Below are positions 1-8,218 of a stretch of DNA of 64,000 nt, piece by piece. Under the pieces are notes generated by a model. The model ran no database searches. It had not been told where the DNA came from and worked only from the letters and a program-made list of their open reading frames with translations. The stretch is from Pseudomonadota bacterium (lineage in GTDB: Bacteria > Pseudomonadota > Gammaproteobacteria > Burkholderiales > Burkholderiaceae_C), in assembly GCA_963205115.1 (NCBI GenBank), contig CAUJHV010000006.1, positions 124,001-188,000 on the forward strand, read 5' to 3'. The first letter of the stretch is position 1; each line of letters starts with the position of its first letter. Position numbers and translations under genes: made by a program.

Positions 1-1329
1 CGCGGCGATGGCCACCTTCTCGTCGCTGGCCAGAAATTCTTCCAGCGTGCCCACGCTGGGCACCTCGATGCGCTGGTCGCGCAGCAGCTCCAGCAGGCTC
101 TCGCGGCGGCCGTCGCTTTCCGCGACGATCAGCACGCGCGCCGGGGTCTGCGCCAGGTGCTTTTCCAGCGCGTGCATCGGCTCGGTGGCGCCGCGGTCCA
201 CGCTGACGTCGGGCAGCGGGCGCGCCCAAGCGGTTTCGCCGTCGCCGCGCAATGCCAGCGTGGCGTGCGGGTGGGTCGCGGCGAAGAAGTCCTCGGTGCG
301 CAGGAAGATCTCTTCGGGCGCCAGGATCGGCCGCTCCGGGTCGTGCTGCAGGAAGCGGTGGCGCTCGCGCGTGTCGGTCCAGAAGTGGTTCAGCGCGGCG
401 TCGACATCGCCGTGCAGCACCAGCGCGGCGCGGGCCGCTTCGGGGGCCGTGCGCGTGGCACTGCCGGCGCCCGCAGCGGCCACGTTGGTCGACTCGGCCG
501 CGCCGTCCAGGTAATCGAAGATCGTCGCTGTGCGGTCGAAGAACAGCGGCAGGTAGTACTCGATGCCCGCGGTGGCGATGCCTTGCGCGATGTCCTTGTA
601 GATGCGCGAGCGCGTGGGGTCGCCTTCGAGCTTCTCGCGCCAGCGCGCGCGAAAGGCCGTGCGTGCGGCCTCGTCCATCGGGAACTCGCGGCCGGGCAGC
701 AGGCGCACTTCGGGCACCGGGTAGAGGCTGCGCTGCGAATCGGGGTCGAAGGTGCGGATCGAATCGACCTCGTCGTCGAACAGGTCCACGCGGTAGGGCA
801 CCGGCGAGCCCATCGGGAACAGGTCGATCAGGCCGCCGCGCACGGCATATTCGCCGGGCGAGACCACCTGGCTCACGTGCTGGTAGCCGGCCAGCGTCAG
901 CTGCGCTTTCAGCCGCGCTTCGTCCAGCCGCGTCTTCTGCTTGAACTGGAAGGTCGTGGCCGCCAGAAAGGCCGGCGGCGCCAGGCGCGTGAGCGCGGTG
1001 GTGGCCGGCAGCAGCACGACATCCAGATCACGCTGCAGCACGCGCCACAGCGTGGCCAGGCGCTCGGAGATCAGGTCCTGGTGCGGGCTGAAGCTGTCGT
1101 AGGGCAGCGTCTCCCAATCGGGGAAGACCGCCACGCGTAGATTCGGCGCGAAGAAGGGCAGTTCATCGGCCAGCCGCTGCGTATCGCCCGGATCGGCACA
1201 CACGATGGCCAGCATGCGCCGCTCCGCCGCGCGCGCCTGCGCCAGCCGCGCCAGCAGCAAGGCATCGCCAGAGCCCGTGGGCTGGGGCAGGGTGAAGCGC
1301 TTGCCGGGAGAAATCGAGGGGAGTTGCAT
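1..1329 (-). CDS. mfd: Transcription-repair coupling factor Mfd, N-terminal part (cut by window edge)
   Basis: The minus-strand frame reads MQLPSISPGKRFTLPQP and stays open to base 1, giving 443 codons of a protein that is normally about 1150 residues. It contains the UvrB-like N-terminal module of Mfd: a stretch with FPDWETLPYDSFSPHQDLIS near residue 70, then the SPGEYAVRGGLIDLFP segment near residue 160 followed by YRVDLFDDEVDSIRTFD. These are typical of the UvrA-binding part of Mfd. The RNA polymerase-interaction and translocase domains lie outside the window. Mfd releases RNA polymerase stalled at DNA lesions and recruits the UvrA/UvrB excision machinery. The start chosen is the only in-frame ATG before the conserved region; a TAGAAT box lies 59-64 bases upstream on the same strand. 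No other family fits. Confidence 0.93.
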   Translation of the reverse strand, partial: MQLPSISPGKRFTLPQPTGSGDALLLARLAQARAAERRMLAIVCADPGDTQRLADELPFFAPNLRVAVFPDWETLPYDSFSPHQDLISERLATLWRVLQRDLDVVLLPATTALTRLAPPAFLAATTFQFKQKTRLDEARLKAQLTLAGYQHVSQVVSPGEYAVRGGLIDLFPMGSPVPYRVDLFDDEVDSIRTFDPDSQRSLYPVPEVRLLPGREFPMDEAARTAFRARWREKLEGDPTRSRIYKDIAQGIATAGIEYYLPLFFDRTATIFDYLDGAAESTNVAAAGAGSATRTAPEAARAALVLHGDVDAALNHFWTDTRERHRFLQHDPERPILAPEEIFLRTEDFFAATHPHATLALRGDGETAWARPLPDVSVDRGATEPMHALEKHLAQTPARVLIVAESDGRRESLLELLRDQRIEVPSVGTLEEFLASDEKVAIAA

Positions 1330-1682
1330 GCCGCCAGACCATGGCAAAACCCGCACCGGCAGGATGGCGGGTGCGGGCGTCTGGAGGATTCTAAGGACCG
1401 TGCCAGCGGGTCGCCTTGACCGCAGACCGAAGCCCGCGCCGCGCTGACGGCCCGGGAAGTGGTGCAGGTCCTTTGGTGCGCGGCAGGGCATGGACCGGCC
1501 TCGCAGGGAAGGGCGCCGACATCGGCGTGCTGCGCCAGATGGTGCAGGTAGGGACACGACGCCTCTTGCAGGCTCTCTTCGATGATGAGCCCTGGTCTGC
1601 ACGGACGCATCCGGCTTGCATGTGGGCGAGCTTGCCTTTCATCGAGACCTTGAGCCGTCCCGTTGCGGCATTGGGGCACCGT
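1330..1682. other. Gene-free stretch between mfd and the B2-like gene
   Basis: About 350 bases hold the probable mfd promoter and otherwise no reading frame that looks coding. Short minus-strand frames directly after the B2-like stop are rich in Arg, Pro, Cys and Ser and look like chance frames. No precursor-peptide candidate with a convincing ribosome binding site was found here. Confidence 0.5.
1388..1393 (-). promoter_or_regulatory. Putative -10 box (TAGAAT) of mfd
   Basis: On the minus strand the sequence reads CCTTAGAATCC, with TAGAAT 59-64 bases upstream of the mfd start. The same hexamer precedes other genes in this window. No good -35 hexamer was identified. Confidence 0.4.
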
Positions 1683-2159
1683 TCACCCGGCTTTCGCCAC
1701 CGGCACCACCGCGGCCCCATACGGCCCGAACTGCTCGTGCACATCGGCCGCCTCGTGCAGCGGCTCGCCTTGGCATTCCACCCATGCGTGCGCGGCAAAG
1801 GCTTCGTCTTCGCCGCGGCGCACGCCGATGCGCAAGCGGCAGGGAATGGTCTCTTCGCTGAGAAGCCGCCACAGCACCACGCTGCGGTGCAGTCCGGCCA
1901 CGTTCAAGGGGCAGGCGGCAGCGGCATAGGCTACCAGGCGGGCCACATTTCGCGCGCGCTGCAACTGCTCGCGGGCCAGCCCGGCATCGGCCGGTGCAGG
2001 GGGCGCTGCGCTGGGGTCGGGCTGGAAGTCCGTGCTCGGCAGCTCGCGGTGCGCGCGCAGCAGCAGGCCCAGGCTGCGCAACAGCAGCCGGCGCTCGTCG
2101 GGCTGCAGGCTGCGCCAGCGTGTCCAGGTACTCGGGCTGAAGAGGGCGCGCAAGTTCAT
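1683..2159 (-). CDS. Lasso-peptide B2-like / transglutaminase-like cysteine protease, orphan
   Basis: This 158-residue protein has the features of the Transglut_core3 family (the B2 leader peptidase of lasso-peptide clusters and relatives): Cys83 followed by LHRSVVLWRLL, then IPCRLRIGVRR, then AHAWVE with His124, then an acidic position at Asp139. Cys, His and Asp would be the protease triad. The N-terminal 40 residues are a helical Arg/Leu-rich segment that is common in this family. The start codon overlaps the stop of the upstream 82-residue gene (ATGA), so the two are translationally coupled. No B1 (PqqD-like) protein, lasso cyclase (asparagine-synthase-like) or obvious precursor gene is in the window. 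Assignment to the fold is fairly firm; participation in a peptide natural product is inference only. Confidence 0.7.
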   Translation of the reverse strand: MNLRALFSPSTWTRWRSLQPDERRLLLRSLGLLLRAHRELPSTDFQPDPSAAPPAPADAGLAREQLQRARNVARLVAYAAAACPLNVAGLHRSVVLWRLLSEETIPCRLRIGVRRGEDEAFAAHAWVECQGEPLHEAADVHEQFGPYGAAVVPVAKAG

Positions 2160-2404
2160 GGGGCTACGGGGCAGGGGCCATCGGGCGGGCGCTGGTTTCC
2201 AGGCATCGCCCGTCCTTCGACGAGGGCGTGCGACTGCCCACGCGGCTTGCTCAGCGCGCTGCGCACGGGCCGCATGCGCCGGCCCAACAGCCGCAACAGC
2301 ACCACGAACCCGGGCACCAGCACCGTCAGCCCCATGGCAGCGCCCAGCGCGGCCCGGTGCGGGCGCGCCCAGACCAGAATGCGCTTGATGAGGCTCAGGT
2401 TCAT
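2156..2404 (-). CDS. Small membrane peptide coupled to the B2-like gene (82 aa)
   Basis: This 82-residue frame begins MNLSLIKRILVWARPHRAAL and contains one hydrophobic segment at about residues 19-40 (GAAMGLTVLVPGFVVLLRLL), flanked by Arg/Lys, followed by a polar Pro/Gly/Arg-rich tail ending in CPVAP. Its TGA overlaps the ATG of the B2-like gene by the classic ATGA arrangement, which is the main argument that it is translated. I do not recognise the family. It could be a membrane partner of the protease or, less likely, a substrate peptide. No strong Shine-Dalgarno sequence is visible upstream. The opposite strand is also open, so codon-bias evidence is weak. Confidence 0.5.
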   Translation of the reverse strand: MNLSLIKRILVWARPHRAALGAAMGLTVLVPGFVVLLRLLGRRMRPVRSALSKPRGQSHALVEGRAMPGNQRPPDGPCPVAP

Positions 2405-2620
2405 GGGTCTGCGTGACAATCCGGCCATGAAGGCCCCGGGGCAGCCAGAAGACATTTCACACCGGTTCCGGTGCACTTCCATGCGCATGTCGAGCCGGCG
2501 CGACGTTGGTTCAGGGGGTGGCCCTGCATGCATTTCCCCGCTCGTGTCGCGCGGCGCCGACTGTCGCGGGCCGGCACGTCGCGCGCCGGGCGCACATGTG
2601 CTGCGGGCCGGTGCGGATCG

Positions 2621-4003
2621 ATGACCATCGGCCTGCATCGTCGCGCGCTGCGGTGGACGGGGCTGGCGGCCCTGTTGCTGCTCCTGCTGTCGGCACTTGT
2701 CGTGTTCGTGGCGGTCGATCGCGAGCCGCATTTCCTGCGGGCCCAAGCGTTGCAGCCCGAGGTGATCGTCGAGGCCTCGCGCAGCCTGCGTCGCCTGGAC
2801 CCGCGTATGGAGCCGAACGAGCGTGCCGCGCAGACGGGCCCGGTGGTCCTCGGGGCATCGGCGGCGGATGCGCTGGCGCACGACCTCGCGCTGCGGCTGC
2901 TGCGCGGCTCCGGCGCACGGCTGACGTTCGGTGAAGGCGATGTGCGGGCGGGCCTGAGCGTGCCGCTGGCTGCGCTGGTGCAGGGTCGTGGCCTGCCTGC
3001 CGGCGTGTGGTTGAACCTGCAGGCCACGGTGCAGGCGCGGGATACCGGCCTGCCGCGCCTGACGTCCGTGCAGGTGGGCGGTTGGCGATTGCCTGTGCCC
3101 GCAGGCCTGTTGCACCGCGTGGTGGCTTGGCGTTTGGGCGAACAGCGTGCGCAGCAGCTGTACGCAGCCGCGCAGGCGGTGGAGCAGGTGGCGCTGTCGC
3201 CACAGGGCCTGCGCGTGACCTTGTTGCCGCAGGCGTCGCGGGCGCAGCAGTGGCGCCATCGGCTGCTGTCAGGAGTGGACGCGCAGGCGCTGCAAGCGCA
3301 TCACGCGCACCTGGTCGATTCGCTGCAGCGCCCGGGTTTGCCATCGCAGGGCGACCTGCCGCTGACAGCTGTGCTGGGGCCGCAACTGGCGTTTGCGCAG
3401 CATCAGGCCACGGATGGCTCACCGGGTGCCGCGGTGCTGGGCGCAGGCATCACCGGCCGGGGGCTCACTGCGGCCCATTCGCGTCGCCTGTCGCAGGAAT
3501 ACCGGCTGGCGCTGCTGGCGCTGTCGCTCTGGGCCGTGGGGGTCGAACCGTCCAGCCTGGTGCCCGAGCTGCAATGGGCGTCGCTGCCCAAGCCCCGCCG
3601 CTACGTCGCCCTTCGCGGCCGCATCGACCACGCCCTGCACTTCCTGCTCTCCGCGCTACTGGCCATGGGGTCCGAGCCTGCGCTCGCCGACGCCCTGGGC
3701 CTGTACAAGGAACTGGCCGACGTGGGCGACCGCAAGGGCTCGGGCTTCAGCTTCGACGACCTGGCGGCCGACAAGGCCGGCGTGGCTTTGGGCGAGATGG
3801 CCTGGCACCGGCCGCAGCAGCTGGCGTCGCGCCTGGCGCTGATGACCGACGACGTCTTCATCATGCCTGCGGTCGAAGGCCTGCCCTCGGGGTTGAGCGC
3901 CGCGCAGTTCGAGGCGCGCTTCGGCCAGGTGGATTCACCGGCCTACCGCGCGATGCTGGCCGAGGTGGAGCGGCGCGTGGCGGCAGTGCCACTGCTGCGC
4001 TGA
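2621..4003 (+). CDS. Membrane-anchored protein of unknown function (460 aa)
   Basis: Translation from ATG at 2621 gives 460 residues with an N-terminal signal anchor (TGLAALLLLLLSALVVFVAV, about residues 13-32). The middle is a Leu/Ala-rich soluble region. The C-terminal third has a more conserved look: RGRIDHALHFLLSALLA, then LGLYKELADVG, then GSGFSFDDLAADKAG near residue 375, which could be a metal- or substrate-binding core because it groups His, Asp and Glu in helices. I do not recognise a named domain. The gene is divergent from the B2-like pair across 216 bases and its end is 21 bases from the convergent TIR-like gene. The start was chosen because residues upstream of this ATG are Arg/Cys-rich and not signal-peptide-like. 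Periplasmic exposure is an inference from the anchor. Confidence 0.75.
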   Translation: MTIGLHRRALRWTGLAALLLLLLSALVVFVAVDREPHFLRAQALQPEVIVEASRSLRRLDPRMEPNERAAQTGPVVLGASAADALAHDLALRLLRGSGARLTFGEGDVRAGLSVPLAALVQGRGLPAGVWLNLQATVQARDTGLPRLTSVQVGGWRLPVPAGLLHRVVAWRLGEQRAQQLYAAAQAVEQVALSPQGLRVTLLPQASRAQQWRHRLLSGVDAQALQAHHAHLVDSLQRPGLPSQGDLPLTAVLGPQLAFAQHQATDGSPGAAVLGAGITGRGLTAAHSRRLSQEYRLALLALSLWAVGVEPSSLVPELQWASLPKPRRYVALRGRIDHALHFLLSALLAMGSEPALADALGLYKELADVGDRKGSGFSFDDLAADKAGVALGEMAWHRPQQLASRLALMTDDVFIMPAVEGLPSGLSAAQFEARFGQVDSPAYRAMLAEVERRVAAVPLLR

Positions 4004-4024
4004 ACGGCAGGCCCGACTCAGCCT

Positions 4025-6604
4025 CTACGGTGCCGCGTCGCGGCCGCTCGTGCGGCTGCCGGCCGCTGCGTCCTTGTGCGGCACCTTGGCGCGTGGTGCC
4101 GGCGCGGTGCCGCTGGCGGGCGTACCCGTGGCGGACTCGGCTTCGCGCAGCATCTCCGCAATGCTCAGCGGCTTGGCGACCGGCGTGGCTTGCGGTGCTT
4201 CGTGGCGCTTGTGGCGCTCGGCAGCGGCTGCGGCGGTCGCGCCAGCGGCCTTTTCGGTGTGGGCGGTGTCATTTGTCGCCGTGTCCTTCGCTGTCGCCTC
4301 GGGCGGCGCCGTGTGTGCAGCCGTCGCATCGATGCTGATCTGCCGCACATCCACCCCGTGCTGCTGCGCCAGGTGGATGGCGTACTGGATGCCGCCGAAA
4401 TCGCCCACGGTCTGGCGCGAGGTGCGCAGCGCGATCAGCGTCACCGAGTCGATGGCGTCCATGCTGCGCAGCAGGGACTTGGCCGATTGCAGCATCCACA
4501 GCATCGCGCGGCGACCCACGTTGTAGGAGTCGCGGTCCTGCAGCCAGCGCGGCAGGTCGGCGGAGTCGGAGAACACCTTGACGCAGGAGCCCGGCACGTC
4601 GTTTTCGCCGCTCTCGCACTTGCGCGTGAGCTGCCGGTGGATATCGTTGAAGCGTGCGACCCAGTCGCCGCCGGCCGGCGCCACGTAGCTGCCGATGTGT
4701 TGCGGCTTGGGCACCGCCAGGTACATCTGCGCGGCGATGTTGCGCTCGCGGCACAGCTCGTGGAAGAGCAGGTCGCCGCCGCTGGCGCCGCCGGCCATCG
4801 CGATGACATGGGCGTTGGCGGGCAGGCGTTCGCGCTCGCGGTCCAGCGCCTCGGCGATGCGCGCGCGCACCTCGTCCTCGATGGCGTGCGGGAAGACGGG
4901 CTGGCCGTGCCAGGGGTCGTCCGCCGCGTGCAGCCCGCCGTTGCCGGCGCCGCGCGCGCTGGCGGACACCCGCGTGCCGTTGGCGTTGCGCGCCTCGTCC
5001 ATGCGCATGCCGATGAAGACGATGATGCGGTGCGGGCGGCGCGCGGCTTCGTTGGCGCTTTCGGGCGCGCACAGCGCGCGCAGCGCGGCCTCGACGTTCT
5101 GGCCCAGCGTGCCCAGCATCTGCGGCTTGGGCCAGTGCTTGAAATCGCCGCGGATGCCCAGGTCCTGGTACATGCGCAGCGCGCTGATCATGCTGGCGTC
5201 GGACTTCGGCGGCGCGAGGTACTGCGATTCCACGTACAGCTGCGCCACGAAGTCCGGCTGGCTGGACACGGTGCACATCACCGCGGCTTCCAGCATCGTG
5301 AACCAGGGGTCGCCGTGGCCGCGGTTGGCCAGGCGCTGGCGGTCGGATTCCAGCGCCAGCAGCAGCGATTGCGCCAGCTGGTCGATGCGCCGCGTGCGCT
5401 CTTCGAACTCGCGGTGTTCGTCGGCCGCCACGCGCTGCAGCGCGCGCCATTCGTCGCGGTGTTCGTCGATCAGCTCGGCCTGGATCACCAACAGCGTCAG
5501 CGCGTTCAGGCCGGCGTAGCTGTTGTTCAGGTCGATCATGAAGGCATCGAGGTAGGCGTCGATGGACCGCTGCAGCAGCGGCGAGCGCAAGGCCGCCAGG
5601 CGGCGGTTGGCGGCCACGCCCCAGGCGTCCATCCACGCGGCCTTGAGGTTGCGGCCCGTCAGCGCGCGCAGCTCGGATTGCCGCGCCGGCGACAGCGTGC
5701 GCGAGCGTGTCACGCGTGCCAGCGCCTGTTCGCTGCGCGTGCGGTCCTGCAGCCGCTGGTAGACGGTGGACAGCACGGTGTTGGCCTCGGCATCGTCCGG
5801 GTAGCGCGCGCAGATGCGCTGCCAGGTCTCCTTCGCGCCGTCGATGAAATTGGCCTCGAACTGCGCACGGCCCACCACGCGCAGGCCTTCGATCTCCCAC
5901 AGATGGCCTTCGCACTCCAGCGTCATCAGCTCCAGCACCTCGCGCTGGCGCTGGTGGCGTGCGCGCTCCACCTCTTCGCGGAAGTCGTCCGGCACCGACA
6001 GGAAACGCGAGCGGTCCTCGGATTCCAGCTGCGGCATCAGCTTGAAGACCGGGCTGTCCGAGCGGTACTGGTTGAGCGTCTTCTTCAGCGCGCTGGTCAG
6101 GCGCACGACGGTGTCTTCCGGGTTGCGGATCAGGTCCGCCAGCCGGTACTCGAAATAGCGGTCGGTCTGCAGGTCGAAGGGGTAGGGCCCCAGGTCGCAG
6201 CGGACCATGAAGGTGAACTTGTCGCGGAAGGCCTGGCGCAGGCCCAGCTCGTAGAAGACGTTGGGGTTGGGCAGGGAGATGTCGGCCAGCACCAGATCGG
6301 CGGTGATGAGCCGGTTGAACATGTCCTCGCGGATATTGCCGGCCTCGACCACGGCGCCGGTGGTCTCGCCGCGCAGCCGGGCGGCTTCGAGCGCGGGTTT
6401 GACGAGCACTCGCTCGATGGCATCAAAGTCGATCAGCAGGCTGTCGCTGCCGGGTTTGCCATCCGGCCACAGCACCTGCCGGTCGACCGCCACGCGCGCC
6501 TCGCCTTGCCGGGCCATCAGCTCCTGGAACGAGGCCAGGGCCTCCGGGCGCGGCGTGTACGGCTTGCGGCCGAAGGGGCGGACGATGAAGGCGGATTGCG
6601 GCAT
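4025..6604 (-). CDS. TIR/deoxyribosyltransferase-like + TRAFs-binding + SLOG-like multidomain protein
   Basis: The 859-residue protein starts [12 protein letters not shown]. Residues 1-165 form a TIR- or nucleoside-2-deoxyribosyltransferase-like Rossmann module: [20 protein letters not shown] followed by [14 protein letters not shown], where Glu119 sits at the position of the catalytic Glu of such enzymes. Residues about 210-510 are helical and resemble the TPR-type TRAFs-binding domain (DUF4071), including [18 protein letters not shown]. Residues about 525-760 look like a SLOG/DprA-LOG-type Rossmann domain ([13 protein letters not shown], then [17 protein letters not shown], then [20 protein letters not shown]). 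The last 100 residues are Ala/Thr-rich and probably disordered. Such architectures are associated with nucleotide-based signalling and conflict systems; activity here is unproven. It stands alone on the minus strand, divergent from ispD. Domain names are from motif reading, not from a search. Confidence 0.72.
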   Translation of the reverse strand: MPQSAFIVRPFGRKPYTPRPEALASFQELMARQGEARVAVDRQVLWPDGKPGSDSLLIDFDAIERVLVKPALEAARLRGETTGAVVEAGNIREDMFNRLITADLVLADISLPNPNVFYELGLRQAFRDKFTFMVRCDLGPYPFDLQTDRYFEYRLADLIRNPEDTVVRLTSALKKTLNQYRSDSPVFKLMPQLESEDRSRFLSVPDDFREEVERARHQRQREVLELMTLECEGHLWEIEGLRVVGRAQFEANFIDGAKETWQRICARYPDDAEANTVLSTVYQRLQDRTRSEQALARVTRSRTLSPARQSELRALTGRNLKAAWMDAWGVAANRRLAALRSPLLQRSIDAYLDAFMIDLNNSYAGLNALTLLVIQAELIDEHRDEWRALQRVAADEHREFEERTRRIDQLAQSLLLALESDRQRLANRGHGDPWFTMLEAAVMCTVSSQPDFVAQLYVESQYLAPPKSDASMISALRMYQDLGIRGDFKHWPKPQMLGTLGQNVEAALRALCAPESANEAARRPHRIIVFIGMRMDEARNANGTRVSASARGAGNGGLHAADDPWHGQPVFPHAIEDEVRARIAEALDRERERLPANAHVIAMAGGASGGDLLFHELCRERNIAAQMYLAVPKPQHIGSYVAPAGGDWVARFNDIHRQLTRKCESGENDVPGSCVKVFSDSADLPRWLQDRDSYNVGRRAMLWMLQSAKSLLRSMDAIDSVTLIALRTSRQTVGDFGGIQYAIHLAQQHGVDVRQISIDATAAHTAPPEATAKDTATNDTAHTEKAAGATAAAAAERHKRHEAPQATPVAKPLSIAEMLREAESATGTPASGTAPAPRAKVPHKDAAAGSRTSGRDAAP

Positions 6605-6739
6605 GGCAGGCTCCGGCGCGCGGGGAAGCACGGAATGTGCATCTTGTCCCGTGCAAACGTCACGCCGCATCCCCACATGCCTAGACAGAGCCAAGGTCAT
6701 TGGTGACAGAGTGTGTCGGCCAGGCGCTGCGGACGGCTT

Positions 6740-6747
6740 CCTAGAAT
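6740..6747 (+). promoter_or_regulatory. CCTAGAAT -10-like motif upstream of ispD
   Basis: CCTAGAAT lies 6 bases before the ispD ATG. TAGAAT matches a -10 box at five of six positions; if used, the leader would be only a few bases or absent. No convincing -35 hexamer at 16-18 bases. Confidence 0.4.
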
Positions 6748-6753
6748 GCGCCG

Positions 6754-7506
6754 ATGACCAATACGCCCGCTGCACCGACGACGCTGCCTGCGACGTCGCC
6801 TGCGTTCTACGCGCTGGTGCCGTGCGCCGGCAGCGGCAGCCGCGCCGGCACCGAGATACCCAAGCAGTACGTGCCGGTGGCCGGCGAGGTGATGGTGGCG
6901 CACACGCTGCGCGCGTTGGCCGCGGTGGACGAATTGCGCGCGACCCTGGTGGTGCTGGCGCCGGGCGATGCACGCTTGTCGCAGCTGCTGCCGCAGTTCA
7001 CCGGCCCGCGCGGCTGGGTGGCCGACGTGGGCGGCGATTCGCGCGCGGCCACGGTGCAGGCCGGCCTGCGGGTGCTGCGCGAGCGCGGCGCGCAAGCCGA
7101 CGACTGGGTGCTGGTGCACGATGCGGCGCGCTGCCTGCTGCGCGCGGCCTGGGTGCGGGCGCTGATTGCCGCCTGCCGCGCCGATGCCGTCGGCGGGCTG
7201 CTGGCGCTGCCGGTGGCCGATACGCTGAAGCAGGCCGGCCCCGCCGCTGATACCGCCACCGCGCGTGTGGCCAACACCGTGGACCGCAGCGGCAAGTGGG
7301 CGGCGCAGACGCCGCAGATGTTCCGCATCGGGCTGCTGCAGCAAGCGTTGGCGCAGCCCGGGCCAGGTGTCACCGACGAGGCCAGCGCGATCGAGGCGCT
7401 GGGCCACGCGCCGCTGCTGGTGCCGGGCTCGCCGGAGAATTTCAAGCTCACCTGGCCGGCGGATTTCGATCTGGCGGAGCGCTTGCTGCGCACGCGCCAG
7501 GGATGA
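6754..7506 (+). CDS. ispD: 2-C-methyl-D-erythritol 4-phosphate cytidylyltransferase IspD
   Basis: IspD transfers CMP from CTP to methylerythritol phosphate in the non-mevalonate isoprenoid pathway in the cytoplasm. The 250-residue protein shows the nucleotide-binding start [20 protein letters not shown] (around residues 25-45), the conserved [11 protein letters not shown] segment and the WAAQTPQMF motif near residue 188, all diagnostic of this family. Length is slightly above the usual 230 because of a Thr/Pro-rich N-terminal extension of about 22 residues; a GTG or later start cannot be excluded. ispF follows after 123 bases on the same strand, the normal partner in this pathway. The short space contains no gene. 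Confidence 0.95.
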   Translation: MTNTPAAPTTLPATSPAFYALVPCAGSGSRAGTEIPKQYVPVAGEVMVAHTLRALAAVDELRATLVVLAPGDARLSQLLPQFTGPRGWVADVGGDSRAATVQAGLRVLRERGAQADDWVLVHDAARCLLRAAWVRALIAACRADAVGGLLALPVADTLKQAGPAADTATARVANTVDRSGKWAAQTPQMFRIGLLQQALAQPGPGVTDEASAIEALGHAPLLVPGSPENFKLTWPADFDLAERLLRTRQG

Positions 7507-7629
7507 CCGGCAGCGGTCTGCGCGGCGGCCGGTGCAGCGCATGATGTCCAACGTCAGCCATTCAGACGCAGCGCCAACTGCCACCGGCACCCGCGCGTCG
7601 ATACCCTTCAATCCGCAGGAGCCCACACC

Positions 7630-8133
7630 ATGACCCTCGACATCCGCATCGGCGAAGGCTGGGACACCCACGCGCTGGTGACCGGCCGGCCCCTGGTGCT
7701 GGGCGGCATCGTGATCCCGCACACCCACGGGCTGCTGGGCCACTCGGACGCCGACGCGCTGCTGCATGCCATCACCGACGCGCTGTTCGGCGCGGCGGCG
7801 CTGGGCGACATCGGCCGGCATTTCCCCGATACCGATGCCGCCTTCAAGGGTGCGGATTCGGCCGTGCTGCTGGCCGAGGCCGCGCGGCGCGTGCGTGCCG
7901 CCGGCTGGTCCATCGGCAACGTCGACGCCACCATCGTGGCGCAGGCGCCCAAGATGGCGCCGCACATCCCCGCCATGTGCGCGCGCATCGCGCAGGTGCT
8001 GGGGCTGGCGGTCGACCGCGTAAACGTCAAGGCCAAGACGGCCGAGAAGATGGGCCCGGTGGGCGAGGGCCGATCGATCGAGACGCGCGCCGTGTGCCTG
8101 CTGATGCGCCAGGAGTCGGCAGCAGCCAGCTGA
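7630..8133 (+). CDS. ispF: 2-C-methyl-D-erythritol 2,4-cyclodiphosphate synthase IspF
   Basis: IspF cyclises CDP-methylerythritol phosphate to the 2,4-cyclodiphosphate, two steps after IspD. The 167-residue sequence has the metal-binding start [11 protein letters not shown] (Asp and His ligands), the third ligand in [20 protein letters not shown], and the C-terminal [17 protein letters not shown] loop that binds the cytidine moiety. Length is normal for the family (about 160). An AGGAG sequence (7617-7621) precedes the ATG by 8 bases and supports the start. The gene ends convergently with the sensor kinase gene, separated by an 18-base tandem repeat. Confidence 0.97.
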   Translation: MTLDIRIGEGWDTHALVTGRPLVLGGIVIPHTHGLLGHSDADALLHAITDALFGAAALGDIGRHFPDTDAAFKGADSAVLLAEAARRVRAAGWSIGNVDATIVAQAPKMAPHIPAMCARIAQVLGLAVDRVNVKAKTAEKMGPVGEGRSIETRAVCLLMRQESAAAS

Positions 8134-8164
8134 AGAGGCCGGGCCCCGCGGCGCGGGCGCCGCC

Positions 8165-8218
8165 TGCGCCGAGTACGCCGCGTGCGCCGTGTACGTCGAG
8201 TGCGCGGCTTGCGCCGCT
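8165..8218. repeat. Three degenerate 18-bp tandem units between ispF and the sensor kinase
   Basis: Units TGCGCCGAGTACGCCGCG (8165-8182), TGCGCCGTGTACGTCGAG (8183-8200) and a third more diverged copy (8201-8218) follow each other without gaps. The last copy touches the stop codon of the convergent kinase gene. No typical terminator T-run is present. Confidence 0.6.

Noticed and set aside
1391..1679. Short minus-strand frames after the B2-like gene as possible lasso-precursor or B1 genes
   Set aside because: Composition is Arg/Pro/Ser/Cys-rich, no ribosome binding site, no leader/core pattern or PqqD-like fold; could not be supported.
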